In this document: one piece after another, positions 23,890 to 34,960 of the stretch
How positions within the stretch are numbered: the first letter of the stretch is position 1
Layout of the letters: each line of letters opens with the position of its first letter
Origin: Saxidomus purpurata
Lineage: Eukaryota > Mollusca > Bivalvia > Venerida > Veneridae
Direction: 5' to 3'
NCBI GenBank assembly: GCA_022818135.1
Contig: JAFMSR010000007.1
Span: 31,821,798-31,885,797 of the forward strand
DNA length: 64,000 nt
The notes under the pieces: model-generated
The model's input: the letters and a program-made list of their open reading frames with translations, nothing else
The model's database searches: none
Told to the model about the DNA's origin: nothing
Position numbers and translations under genes: made by a program

Positions 23890-26800
23890 ATGTGCGTGAA
23901 GTTAGCTGCCAGTTGCCAGTTGCCGGTTGCCAATTAAATGCCAAATCAATTGGCAACTGGCAACTGGCAGCCAACTTCACACTCTTGTTGCCAATTCGTC
24001 TTCACTTGCAAATATTAACTAAGAACAAAATTGTTAAACCACGCGAATTGGCAACTGTCAACTGGCAACCAGATGCCAATTCGATTTTTATGTAAAAAGC
24101 TTAATAAAAGTTGAATTGGCAACTGGCAACTGGCAACCAACTTCATATTCCAGATGCCAATTCAACTTTCACTTGCAAATAGCCAATTCGTTCAACCTAA
24201 CGAATTGGCAATTGGCAATTGACAGCCAGATGCCAATTCGATTTTTATGTAAAAAATCTTAATAAAAGTTGAATTGGCAACTGGCAACTGTCAACCAGAT
24301 GCCAATTCGTTCAACCTCGCGAATTGGCAACTGGCAACTGGCAGCCAGATGCCAATTCTATTTTTATGTAAAAATCTTAATAAAAGTTGAATTGGCAACT
24401 GGCAATTGGCAACCAACTTCATATGCCAGATGCCAATTCAACTTTCACTTGCCAATAACCAATTCGTTCAAACTCACGAATTGGCAACTGGCAACTGGCA
24501 GCCAGATGCCAATTCGATTTTTATGTAAGAAGCTTAATAAAAGTTGAATTGGCAACTGGCAACTGGCAACTGGCAACCAACTTCATATTCCAGATGCCAA
24601 TTCAACTTTCACTTGCAAATAGCCAATTCGTTCAACCTCGCGAATTGGCAACTGGCAACTGGCAGCCAGATGCTAATTCGATTTTTATGTAAAAATCTTA
24701 ATAAAAGTTAAATTGGCAACTGGCAATTGGCAACCAACTTCATATGCCAGATGCCAATTCAACTTTCACTTGCCAATAACCAATTCGTTCAAACTCACGA
24801 ATTGGCAACTGGCAACTGGCAGCCAGATGCCAATTCGATTTTTATGTAAAACTCTTAATAAAAGTTGAATTGGCGACTGGCAACCGGTAACCAACTTCAT
24901 ATTCCAGATGCCAATTCAACTTTCACTTGCAAATAGCCAATTCGTTCAACCTCATGAATTGGCAACTGGCAACTGGCAGCCAGATGTCAATTCGACTTCT
25001 GTCAGTAATTGTGAATGAAAAGCGAATTGGCAACTGGCAATTGGCAGCAAGATGCCAATTCGTTCAACCTCGCGAATTGGCAACTGGCAACTGGCAGCCA
25101 GATGCCAATTCGATTTTTATGTAAAAATCTTAATAAAAGTTGAACTGGTAACTGGCAACCAGATGCCAATTCGATTTTTATGTAAAAATCTTAATAAAAG
25201 TTGAACTAGCAACTGGCAACCAACTTCATATTCCAGATGCCAATTCAACTTTCACTTGCCAATAGCCAATTCATTCAAACTCACGAATTGGCAACTGGCA
25301 GCCAGATGCCAATTCGATTTTTATGTAAAAATCTTAATAAAAGTTGAATTGGCAACTGGCAACCAGATGCCAATTCGATTTTTATGTAAAAATTTTAATA
25401 AAAGTTGAACTGCCAACTGGCAACCAACTTCATATTCCAGATGCCAAGACAACTTTCACTTGCCAATAACCAATTCGTTCAAACTCACGAATTGGCAACT
25501 GGCAACTGGCAGCCAGATGCCAATTCGATTTTTATGTAAAAATCTTAATAAAAGTTGAATTGGCAACTGGCAACTGGCAGCCAGATGCCAATTCGATTTT
25601 TATGTAAAAATCTTAATAAAAGTTGAATTGGCAACTGGCAACTGGCAACCAACTTCATATTCCAGATGCCAATTCAACTTTCACTTGCCAATAGCCAATT
25701 CGTTTAAACTCACGAATTGGCAACTGGTAACTGGCAGCCAGATGCCAATTCGATTTTTATGTAAAAATCTTAATAAAAGTTGAATTGGCAACTGGCAACC
25801 AGATGCCAATTCGAGTTTTATGTAAAAATCTTAATAAAAGTTGAATTGGCAACTGGCAACTGGCAATCACCTTCATATTTCAGATGCCAATTCAACTTTC
25901 ACTTGCAAATAGCCAATTCGTTCAACCTCACGAATTGGCAACTGGCAGCCAGATGCCAATTCGACTTCTGTCAGTAATTGTGAATAAAAAGCGAATTGGC
26001 AACTGGCAATTGGCAGCAAGATGCCAATTCGTTCAACCTCGTGAATTGGCAGCTGGCAACTCGCAGCCAGATGCCAATTCGATTTATATGTAAAAATCTT
26101 AATAAAAGTTGAATTGGCAACTGGCAACTGGTAACCAGATGCAAATTCGTTCAACCTCGCTAATTGGCGATTGGCAACTGGCAGCCATATGCCAATTCGT
26201 TTTTTATGTAAAATTCTTAATAAAAGTTGAATTGGCAACTGGCAACCAGATGCCAATTCGATTTTTATGTAAAAATCTTAATAAAAGTTGAATTGGCAAC
26301 TGGCAACTGGCAATCACCTTCATATTCCAGATGCCATTCAACTTTCACTTGCAAATAGCCAATTCGTTCAACCTCACGAATTGGCAACTGGCAACTGGCA
26401 GCCAGATGCCAGTTCGACTTCTGTCAGTAATTGAGAATAAAAGTGAATTGGCAACTGGCAATTGGCAGCAAGATGCCAGTTCGTTCAACCTCGCGAATTG
26501 GCAACTGGCAACTTGCAGCCAGATGCCAATTCGATTTTTATGTAAAAATCTTAATAAAAGTTGAATTGGCAACTGGCAACCAGATGCCAATTCGAGTTTT
26601 ATGTAAAAATCTTAATAAAAGTTGAATTGGCAACTGGCAACTGGCAATCACCTTCATATTCCAGATGCCAATTCAACTTTCACTTGCAAATAGCCAATTC
26701 GTTCAACCTCACGAATTGGCAACTGGCAGCCAGATACCAATTCGACTTCTGTCAGTAATTGTGAATAAAAAGCGAATTGGCAACTGGCAATTGGCAGCAA

Positions 26801-29258
26801 GATGCCAATTCGTTCAACCTCGCGAATTGGCAGCTGGCAACTCGCAGCCAGATGCCAATTCGATTTTTATGTAAAAGTCTTAATAAAAGTTGAATTGGCA
26901 ACTGGCAACTGGCAACCAGATGCAAATTCGTTCAACCTCGCTAATTGGCAATTGGCAACTGGCAGCCATATGCCAATTCGTTTTTTATGTACAATTCTTA
27001 ATAAAAGTTGAATTGGCAACTGGCAACCAGATGCCAATTCGATTTTTATGTAAAAATCTAAATAGAAGTTGAATTGGCAACTGGCAACTGGCAACCAGAT
27101 GCCAATTCGACTTCTGTCAGTAATTGTGAATAAAAAGCGAATTGGCAACTGGCAATTGGCAGCAAGATGCCAATTCGATTTTTATGTAAAAATCTTAATA
27201 AAAGTTGAATTGGCATCTGGCTGCCAGTTGCCAGGTGCCAATTCGCGAGGTTGAACGAATTGGCATCTGGTTGCCAGTTGCCAATTGCCAATTCAACTTT
27301 TATTAAGACTGTTACATAAAAATCGAATCGGCATCTGGTTGCCAGTTGCCAGTTGCCAATTCGATTTTTATTCACAATTACTGACAGAAGTCGAATTGGC
27401 ATCTGGCTGCCAGTTGCCAGTTGCCAATTCGTGAGGTTGAACGAATTGGCTATTTGCAAGTGAAAATTGAATTGGCATCTGGAATATGAAGTTGATTGCC
27501 AGTTGCCAATTCAACTTTTATTAAGATTTTTACATAAAAATCGAATTGGCATCTGGTTGCCAGTTGCCAGTTGCCAATTCAACTTTTATTAAGATTTTTA
27601 CATAAAAATCGAATTGGCATCTGGCTGCCAGTTGCCAATTCGCGAGGTTGAACAAATTGGCATCTTGCTGCCAATTGCCAGTTGCCAATTCGCTTTTATT
27701 CACAATTACTGACAGAAGTCGACTTGGCATCGGCTGCCAGTTGCCAGTTGCCAATTCATGAGGTTGAACGAATTGGCTATTTGCAAGTGAAAGTTGAATT
27801 GGCATCTGGAAATATGAAGGTGATTGCCAGTTGCCAGTTCAACTTTTATTAAGATTTTTACATAAAAATCGAATTGGCATTTGGCTGCCAATTGCCAGTT
27901 GCCAATTTAACTTTTATTAAGATTTTTACATAAAAATCGAATTGGCATCTGGCTGCCAGTTGCCAGTTGCCAATTCGTGAGTTTGAACGAATTGGTTATT
28001 GGCAAGTGAAAGTTGTATTGGCATCTGGAAAATTAAGTTGGTTGCCAGTTGGCATTTCAACTTTTATTAAGGTTTTTACATAAAAATCGAATTGGCATCT
28101 GGTTGCCAGTTGCCAATTCAACTTTTATTAAGATTTTTACATAAAAATCGAATTGGCATCTGGCTGCCAGTTGCCAATTCGTGAGTTTGAATGAATTGGT
28201 TATTGGCAAGTGAAAGTTGAATTGGCATCTGGAATATGAAGTTGGTTGCCAGTTGCTAGTTCAACTTTTGTTAAGATTTTTACATAAAAATCGAATTGGC
28301 ATCTGGTTGCCAGTTGCCAGTTGCCAATTCAACTTTTATTAAGATTTTTACATAAAAATCGAATTGGCATCTGGCTGCCAGTTGCCAGTTGCCAATTCGC
28401 GAGGTTGAACGAATTGGCATCTTGCTGCCAATTGCCAGTTGCCAATTCGATTTTTATTCACAATTACTGACAGAAGTTGAATTGGCATCTGGCTGCCAGT
28501 TGCCAGTTGCCAATTCGTGAGGTTGAACGAATTGGCTATTTGCAAGTGAAAGTTGAATTGGCATCTGGAATATGAAGGTGATTGCCAGTTGCCAGTTGCC
28601 AGTTGCCAATACAACTTTTATTAAGATTGTTACATAAAAATTGAATTGGCATCTAGTTGCCGGTTGCCAATTCGCTTTTTATTCACAATTACTGACAGAA
28701 GTCGAATTGGCATCTGGCTGCAAGTTGCCAGTTGCCAATTCGTGAGGTTGAACGAATTGGCTATTTGCAAGTGAAAGTTGAATTGGCATCTGGAATATGA
28801 AGGTGATTGCCAGTTGCCAATACAACTTGCATTAAGATTTTTACATAAAAATCGAATTGGCATCTGGCTGCCAGTTGCCATTTGCCAATTCGCTTTTTAT
28901 TCACAATTATTGACAGAAGTCGAATTGGCATCTGGCTGCCAGTTGCCAGTTGCCAATTCGTTAGGTTAAACGAATTGGCTATTTGCAAGTGAAAGTTGAA
29001 TTGGCATCTGGAATATGAAGTTGGCTGCCAGTTGCCAGTTGCCAATTCAACTGTTATTAAGATTGTATATAAAAATCGAATTGGCATCTGGCTGCCAGTT
29101 GCCAGTTGCCAATTCGCGTGGTTTAATAATTTTGATTTGGTTAATATTTGCAAGCGAAGACGAATTGGCAACAAGAGTGTGAAGTTGGCTGCCAGTTGCC
29201 AGTTGCCAATTGAATTGGCAACCGGCAACTGGCAACTGGCAGCTAACTTCACGGACAT
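23890..29258. mobile_element. 5.4-kb foldback (FB-like) element of modular inverted repeats
   Basis: Both ends begin ATGT(G/C)CGTGAAGTTAGCTGCC in opposite orientation. The inverted repeats stay alignable for hundreds of bases, apart from an 11-base extra piece near the left tip (23,936-23,946). The inside is a modular array. Each module starts GAATTGGCAACTGGC and ends GATGCCAATTC, so AATTGGCA/TGCCAATT is itself an inverted pair. Modules are joined by a small set of spacers: ATTTTTATGTAAAAATC plus TTAATAAAAGTT; GTTCAACCTCGC; ACTTCTGTCAGTAATTGTGA plus ATAAAAAGC; and a longer one with CTTTCACTTGCAAATAGCC. Orientation flips at about 27,205-27,215, giving unequal arms of about 3.3 and 2.05 kb. Segments from 25,780 and 26,561 are near-identical, so the arms grew by internal duplication. 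No transposase is present, so it is non-autonomous. The 9-bp duplication, long inverted repeats and internal subrepeats match the foldback class of DNA transposons; a Mutator-like origin is the main alternative. Confidence 0.85.
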
Positions 29259-29267
29259 ATGCAACGT
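29259..29267 (+). repeat. right target-site duplication of the foldback element
   Basis: ATGCAACGT, identical to 23881-23889. The bases beyond it differ between the two sides, apart from one shared A that makes the length 9 or 10. Confidence 0.75.
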
Positions 29268-29570
29268 AAAATCTGCAGATTAAGGAAGATTTGAATTTGC
29301 CTCAAACCCGATTTAAGATTGATATTGAAGGATCTAACTAGGTGAAGAAATACCAACATCAATATTTTTACTTCAAAAATAAATATTTTACAGTCATTTC
29401 TGTGAAATCTACGAGAAATATTAATATTCGGCGTCATTTTAACACGCGCTCTCTTATGACGTCTCCACAAATATTGATGACGTCATACATGTTCTCCTAG
29501 CGTCATTCACAATGGACCGTTTTCTGCCCGATATAGTCTAGATTTAGATTTTTGTTATTTTAACTTGCCG

Positions 29571-29696
29571 ATGTCAAACTTATTTGTGCTTGAATCAAAT
29601 TTTGTTCCTTCCACTATTAGGCACCACATTCGTCAGAAGACTGGCATAGAGAGCATGAGAGATTTTCTACTGGAGGTTTGTAAAAGAAGATTCTAA
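29571..29696 (+). other. possible short first coding exon downstream of a CRE site
   Basis: A 41-codon frame starts MSNLFVLESNFVPSTIRHHI and reads on through RQKTGIESMRDFLLE; a weak donor GTTTGT follows before the stop. TGACGTCA lies at 29478-29485, about 90 bp upstream. The peptide looks protein-like, but I do not recognise it and no downstream exon can be linked. Confidence 0.25.
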
Positions 29697-29989
29697 ATTA
29701 ATGGTAGATCTAGATCTAGATTAATCTATCTATTTAAGCATTTTGCATGAAAGAAGTCCACGAACTGTAGTCAGGACTTGACAAGCTTTCTGAACGCTCT
29801 TTTGCGGTTTGGTTTTGAATTTAGGTGCCTTTGAAAAGACGTAACTGACAACAAAGCAGTCCACGGATACACGAGGCACGACAGTAGATCTAGTATAATA
29901 ACTGGACATGCTTCGTGTAAAGTTCAATGTCGCCACAGAATCGTTTTTTTAGTCTTTGAAAATATCATATGGTAACATTTTTTCTCTTT

Positions 29990-30384
29990 CAGGGCTCTCG
30001 TTTGGCAAAATTTGGGGCCGAATATCGGCCCCATTCCCCCCTTAAAAAAGTATGTTTTTTCCCCCTTTGCCCAAAAATTCCCCCTCGAAAAAAATTATTT
30101 GAGAGCCGATACCGGGTACCGTAACCGGCGTTTAGTACTACCGCGGTCCGTTTTGGACAGTTTATAGCGTCAGCGTAGTATTTCCGGTGCAAAATGTCGC
30201 ACAATTCCCAGTCGTATGGGAAAAAATTGACAGTAAAAAGTGGATATGATATTTGATAGTGTTTTTCTTTACATTTTTGATATGACGAAAATTCCCCTTT
30301 CAAAGAAAATTATTTGAAAATCATGCAAAATTCCCCCCTGATATGGACCCTGGCCCCAGTCTCAAAAGGCTAACGAGAGCCCTG
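29990..30384. mobile_element. hAT-like non-autonomous element
   Basis: The ends are CAGGGCTCTCGTTTGGC and, at the right in reverse complement, CAGGGCTCTCGTTAGCC: a 13-bp identical terminal inverted repeat starting CAGGG as in many hAT elements. The interior contains runs of C (ATTCCCCCC) and no coding capacity. An exact 8-bp target duplication is not visible. Confidence 0.55.
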
Positions 30385-30544
30385 TCTTTTATCATGATCA
30401 AATGCGAGTGATAACTATTGAAATCCTACCTATGCATGCTTAAGCTAGCTAGATCTACTTGATTACTGTGATTTTTAATGGTGGCGCTTCTGTTTCTAGT
30501 GCGCATGCACAAGAGACAGACTCTTTCGAGGGCTCACAATTTAG

Positions 30545-30712
30545 GTTTTATTGTCTTTTTACACAAAGCTGGGTTTCTAACCAGTTCATTTATAGAAGGA
30601 TGGGAGCACTGAAAAGCGTTTTTGAAATTTCCAGTGCCCTGTCCGGGATTTAAACCGGGGACCTTTGGATTGGTAGTCCAGAGCGTTCACCACACGACCG
30701 CCGCGCCACATT
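30545..30712 (-). mobile_element. tRNA-derived SINE
   Basis: On the minus strand the head reads GTGGCGCGGCGGTCGTGTGG, then a box B-like GGTTTAAATCC, and a body with AAAACGCTTTTCAGTGC. It is the same family as the copy at 23.56-23.73 kb. Confidence 0.7.
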
Positions 30713-30849
30713 AGTTAAACTGGCTTTTTATTGTTAACCATTGCCACCATTATTGCCTTTGCCACCAGAGCTTTCTTTGGATAATATGATACTAGTATGA
30801 ATTCAAACGTGAGGATAATCCGGGATAACACCACTTTCGCCTTCTTTTA

Positions 30850-30892
30850 GATCAAGTTAAGATCAAGTTAAGATCAAGTTAAGATCAAGTTT
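30850..30892 (+). repeat. 11-bp tandem repeat, four copies
   Basis: AGATCAAGTTA is repeated four times without interruption. Confidence 0.85.
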
Positions 30893-31079
30893 TAGTATGA
30901 ATCATGAATATAATATACAACACAATCTTCAAATATACTGTAGATGTTTTTACATAGCACATTTAACTAAACGAGTTGTCTGTGTTGACAAAATGAAACG
31001 CTTTTAAAGTAAGAAAAATCTAGAAAAAGGAAAAGTCCAATTGTAGTGAATGACAACAACACAATTCCTTTTTTACCCT

Positions 31080-31085
31080 TTTATT
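31080..31085 (-). terminator. poly(A) signal of paralogue B
   Basis: AATAAA on the minus strand, in the same relative place as in paralogue A. Confidence 0.55.
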
Positions 31086-31146
31086 TTTCTATTTCTGTCG
31101 AACAAACTGTAGAAAGACTTAACATTTGATAGCTGGCTTTTGTATC

Positions 31147-31295
31147 TTAACAGGTTGCCGAACCTTGAATCTTTGTCGTTTCATTTTTTTTTTTTTTTTT
31201 TGTTTTGGGTTTTGGTTTTTTTTTTTTTTTTTTTTTTTTTGTTTGGTTGGGGGGGGGGGGGGGGGGGGGGGGGGTGGGGTTTTTTGGGGGGGGTT

Positions 31296-31366
<71 letters not shown>

Positions 31367-31448
31367 TTTTTTTTTAAAAAAAAAATTAAAATTTTTTTTT
31401 TTTTTTTTTTAAAAAAAAATTTTTTTTTTTTTTTTTTTGGGGGGTTGG

Positions 31449-31494
<46 letters not shown>

Positions 31495-31515
31495 CCCCCA
31501 AAGCAAGGCGGGGGG

Positions 31516-31557
<42 letters not shown>

Positions 31558-33588
31558 TTTTTCCCCCTTGGAAAAACTGCGGATTTTTCCTTTTGGTATG
31601 CAAGAATCAACTGTCCCGGTGTGAACGTCAACACAGAAACATTGTCCTGCATATGAAACCACATTATCATATTAAGTGACTGATAACTCATGTTTTCAAG
31701 GATAATACTCTCTAAGTACTATAAGTAAATTAAAGCACAGCACATTATTACGACATATCTCAGGTGCAGTTGAAAAGCTTTTCATGAATTACATGTTTGA
31801 ACCTTCGATCAGGCAGAAACTGCTTTTTCGTGTATGAGCACTTACACCGTGCATTTACATAGCAACATTGCATGATCTACATGTAACGTTGAAAATCATT
31901 CTCTGGCGAGGCCAATACCGTTACAAATACGTCACTATGTTAAAAGGTTTCTATTAAGATTAACAAAGAAAAACGCACATACAACATTTTAAATAATAAA
32001 GATGTTACCAATTGTAGCTAAAGTTTGGATCTGAATTACATGTACCGTTCACGGCTAACCTGGTTGGCAAAGTTGTTATATGTATAAATATAATCATAGT
32101 AAGTAACCAATCGGGTTTGTTTGTTTTTGAATAAGTACAACCAATCACCACTGCGCTGGTTTCCATGCAATGGAGCTCATATATTATTTTTTCTACATTG
32201 GAGACTGCGGTTGGGATATGATGCCTTTTCAACTTTATTTGATGAAGCCAGCTAACAAAAGATAATCCTTAATAACTTTTATATTTTACAACTGATGTAC
32301 CCATGCAGAAGGCTGACGTCTTTTATTCTACACGGTTAACGAAAGTTAAGATGCGGAAAAATTGTTATCATATGTGTTAGCAGGTTTCTAATACGACCGT
32401 GAAAAGATGAAACAAAGCCGGAAAAATCACAACCTCGACCGCGAGCTCCAATGCTTCTAAAATATACTTACCCAGTACAGGCATATTACACTTATATTGA
32501 AACTTCTCATTGAATCCCGTTTGGGCGTGCCTTCTTTCATGAATACCGATGGCGTTTGCTTAATAATATATTTATACAATTTATCCTGTTACGGCATGTT
32601 GTTGTCGCACTATACCAAACACACTGTTAGGACATGTTTACGACGGTTAATCTATACCTGTGTTGTCACACTGCATGGACTCAAAGAGGCCTGCTGTGTC
32701 ACATTTTGGAAACCATTGACCGCGATACACAACCATCGAACTCATAGATGCGATTCTTTTCTGCTCACACACTGTCCTGGTTGATCTCTCTGAAATATAT
32801 TAGTTATCATTCAAAATCTTTCAACTATCAGGAAAGAAAATCATTTGTCAAACTTTTACAGTTTACACATGCGTTGTTTATTTCAAATACATGTTTTGCC
32901 GTTTCTTTACAAACGATAACCATTACCTCGACTTTATTGAAGAGGCACAGTGAATAAGTGATAGTATTGACATTACCTGACTTCTGCATAGCTTCATTAC
33001 TTTCTCCTGATTTCACGCATGCGCCAGCCCCAATATACACATGTGCCTGCGCCTTGCACGTCAAACCTTTGTCACATGTTCCTAACTGTGGTCCACCAAA
33101 AACAAACTGTGCTTGACAGGTTTCTCCCTCTTGCTGAAATATATCACATACCTACTCTTTACTATGTAGTCAGTATTTCTTGATCCATTCTTTACTGATA
33201 TGTCAATCATTTGCTCGATGTTTGCTTGGCCGACCCGACCGACCGACCGACCGACCGACCGACCCACTCACTCAGTCACTCAGACACTCACTCACTCAGT
33301 CACTCAGTCACTCCTTCATTCACTCACTGAACCCCAAAATGTTACAAACAGAACCTCCTGCTACTTACTACAAGAATCACAAGTTCAAAAATATTGTTAA
33401 TCACATCATTTCACCTTTGCACAAACATCAAAACATCGACAGAAGCCCCCATTCTTTATGACAGACCCCTTGCAGTTGAGAGGACCACGTTTCGCCAGAT
33501 TGTCACATATACCTTGAAAGCACACCATAGCATCCACCCTGAAACAAACAAACGGAAGCAAAAACAAAACCTTAATAAACATATTCAT
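31147..33588 (-). CDS. secreted IGFBP-like plus thyroglobulin type-1 protein (paralogue B), last exon interrupted
   Basis: The minus-strand exons are 33588-33415, 33133-32977, 32789-32658 and 31646-31147. The second and third have the same lengths (157 and 132 bp) and phases as in paralogue A. The product has a signal peptide (MNMFIKVLFLLPFVCFRVDA), the IGFBP-like cysteines (FCRCFDVCAKQEGETC, GTCDKGLTC) and a thyroglobulin type-1 domain (CEQKR, WFPKCD, MQC, QCFCVD). After GTVD the last exon is broken by a 0.42-kb homopolymer block at about 31,184-31,605. On the far side the homologous ending resumes (ETTKIQGSATC, stop at 31147-31149). Read straight through, the final domain loses its sixth cysteine. 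The block is probably an assembly fault, so the real gene may be intact; otherwise it is a pseudogene. The poly(A) signal sits 62-67 bp past the stop. Confidence 0.8.
31184..31605. other. homopolymer block inside an exon, probable assembly artefact
   Basis: Runs of T (one close to 90 bases), G, A and C follow one another with almost no mixed sequence. The block lies exactly between two halves of a coding exon whose halves are continuous in paralogue A. Poly-Phe and poly-Lys frames across it are not genes. A real insertion with this make-up would be very unusual. Confidence 0.75.
33225..33325 (-). repeat. (CCGA)n and (CACTCAGT)n simple repeats in intron 1 of paralogue B
   Basis: A run of GACCGACC units is followed by CACTCACTCAGTCACTCAG units. 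It lies in the same intron as the 22.6-22.7 kb repeat of paralogue A. Confidence 0.85.
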
Positions 33589-33721
33589 GTTTAAGAGAGC
33601 TTCACTATTAAATGGTTATAATGCAAATGGAAAATCTCGCTAAACAAAGATAACAGTCTTATCTTTCGACTGTACAGTTATACGTGCACTAATATATAAC
33701 ATGACACTGTCCTGATATGAT

Positions 33722-33739
33722 CAACCTTTAAAATATGCC
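33722..33739 (-). promoter_or_regulatory. conserved TATA-like block upstream of paralogue B
   Basis: CAACCTTTAAAATATGCC, identical to 23175-23192 in the other paralogue, about 134 bp before the start codon. A (CT)n tract follows upstream at 33,758-33,791. Confidence 0.55.
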
Positions 33740-33755
33740 CCTCTAAAAGACTTCT

Positions 33756-33757
<2 letters not shown>

Positions 33758-33791
<34 letters not shown>
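33758..33791 (+). repeat. (CT)n microsatellite
   Basis: About 16 CT units just upstream of the promoter block of paralogue B. Confidence 0.9.
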
Positions 33792-33792
<1 letters not shown>

Positions 33793-34289
33793 AGATATTT
33801 CTCTAATTCAGATCTTCTGATTTGATTTCGGTTTTGTTGTTGGAACACACACGTAATATGTGCTTTTATCGTTCAGTTCAAGCACCCAAAGATCACAACT
33901 AAGATAAACTCACGCATTGTCAAAGTCTAGATTAGACAATAGTAATAAACACAAAGGAAGCTTAAGGTACATTTTGTATACATGTGGAAAAGCTTACACA
34001 TGTACAATGAACTATATTTGGCTGTCACACAGCACCACTGCACAACGCTTCCAAAGGGTTATTGCACATATTTTTAAAACACTTCTGTGTGTTTTAAAAC
34101 GGGGCAAACAATGCGACCAAGCATCTCCATCTTAAAAAAATTTAAGTAGTTCATATCGAACACATTCACGTGGCCTTTGTCAAGTTGCTACAAGATTAAC
34201 AAGGAAATGTGACCGTAGTAGCCATCTGGTGCTGAAGAATGGACAAAAAAACCTGATGGTATTCGCACCTTTTCCCTTTAATCCACGTA

Positions 34290-34960
34290 CTATAGAAACC
34301 AAGAAATTTACAAGCGTACTCCATTCAAACATGGTTCCCGCTCTAAACATCTTGTTCAACTCAACTTCTTTCTGTCATGCAAGAGATTTGTGATAAGTTA
34401 GAGGCAGGCAAGCAAACATACCTAATCGTAATACTAATTACTAAGGCATTCGATAAAGTTGATCACCAGCGCCTTCATTATAAACTTACGAAACTTTGTG
34501 TAAACAAAAAATGCTATTTCCTTGATTCGATCATTTCTGAAAAATCGTACTCAAATATTTGTGGTAGATGGCTACCGCTCCGATTCAGTGGCAGTCATGT
34601 CTGGGGTCCCCCAAGGTTCAGTGATAGCCCTTTGCCTGTTTCTATGTTACAGAAATGACCTGCCCGACTCGGTTAAAAGTAGAGTCAGTTAAAAGTAGAG
34701 TCCGACTTTTCGCTGACGACACCATTAGTTTACTTAACACTTGGATCCTCGATCAGTCGACTCAAAACGACTTCAAAATGATTTATCAACAATAAAAGAA
34801 TGGGAAAAACATTGTTCAATGGAATCAATGCAAATAAAGTTATTATAATTACAAAAAAAGAAAGACATCATCATTTTTCCATATAAACTACATAACACCG
34901 AACTTAACACTCCAGTGCGTCACATATAACCTAAACTCGTACATGTACATGTACATGTAC
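34290..34960 (+). mobile_element. degraded LINE reverse-transcriptase fragment
   Basis: Broken frames encode KHGSRSKHLVQLNFF, ICDKLEAGKQTYLIV, KAFDKVDHQRL, GPPRFSDSPL (from a GVPQGSVLGP-type motif), NDLPDSVKS and RLFADDT, then FPYKLHNTEL. These are reverse-transcriptase blocks in the order expected of a Jockey/CR1-like LINE. A 15-base duplication (GTTAAAAGTAGAGTC) and several frameshifts make it non-functional. This family differs from the two LINEs on the minus strand. Confidence 0.75.

Noticed and set aside
23890..29258. CRISPR-like array because of repeats with alternating spacers
   Set aside because: The spacers are a few recurring types, orientation flips in the middle, and the host is a eukaryote. 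The terminal inverted repeats and target duplication show a mobile element.
23892..29283. Many 60-167-residue frames with NWQLATGNWQ-type peptides
   Set aside because: The repeat unit happens to be stop-poor in some frames, on both strands. No splice or start context, and the peptides simply follow the DNA repeat.
31126..31691. Poly-Phe, poly-Gly and poly-Lys frames
   Set aside because: Translations of homopolymer runs, not genes.
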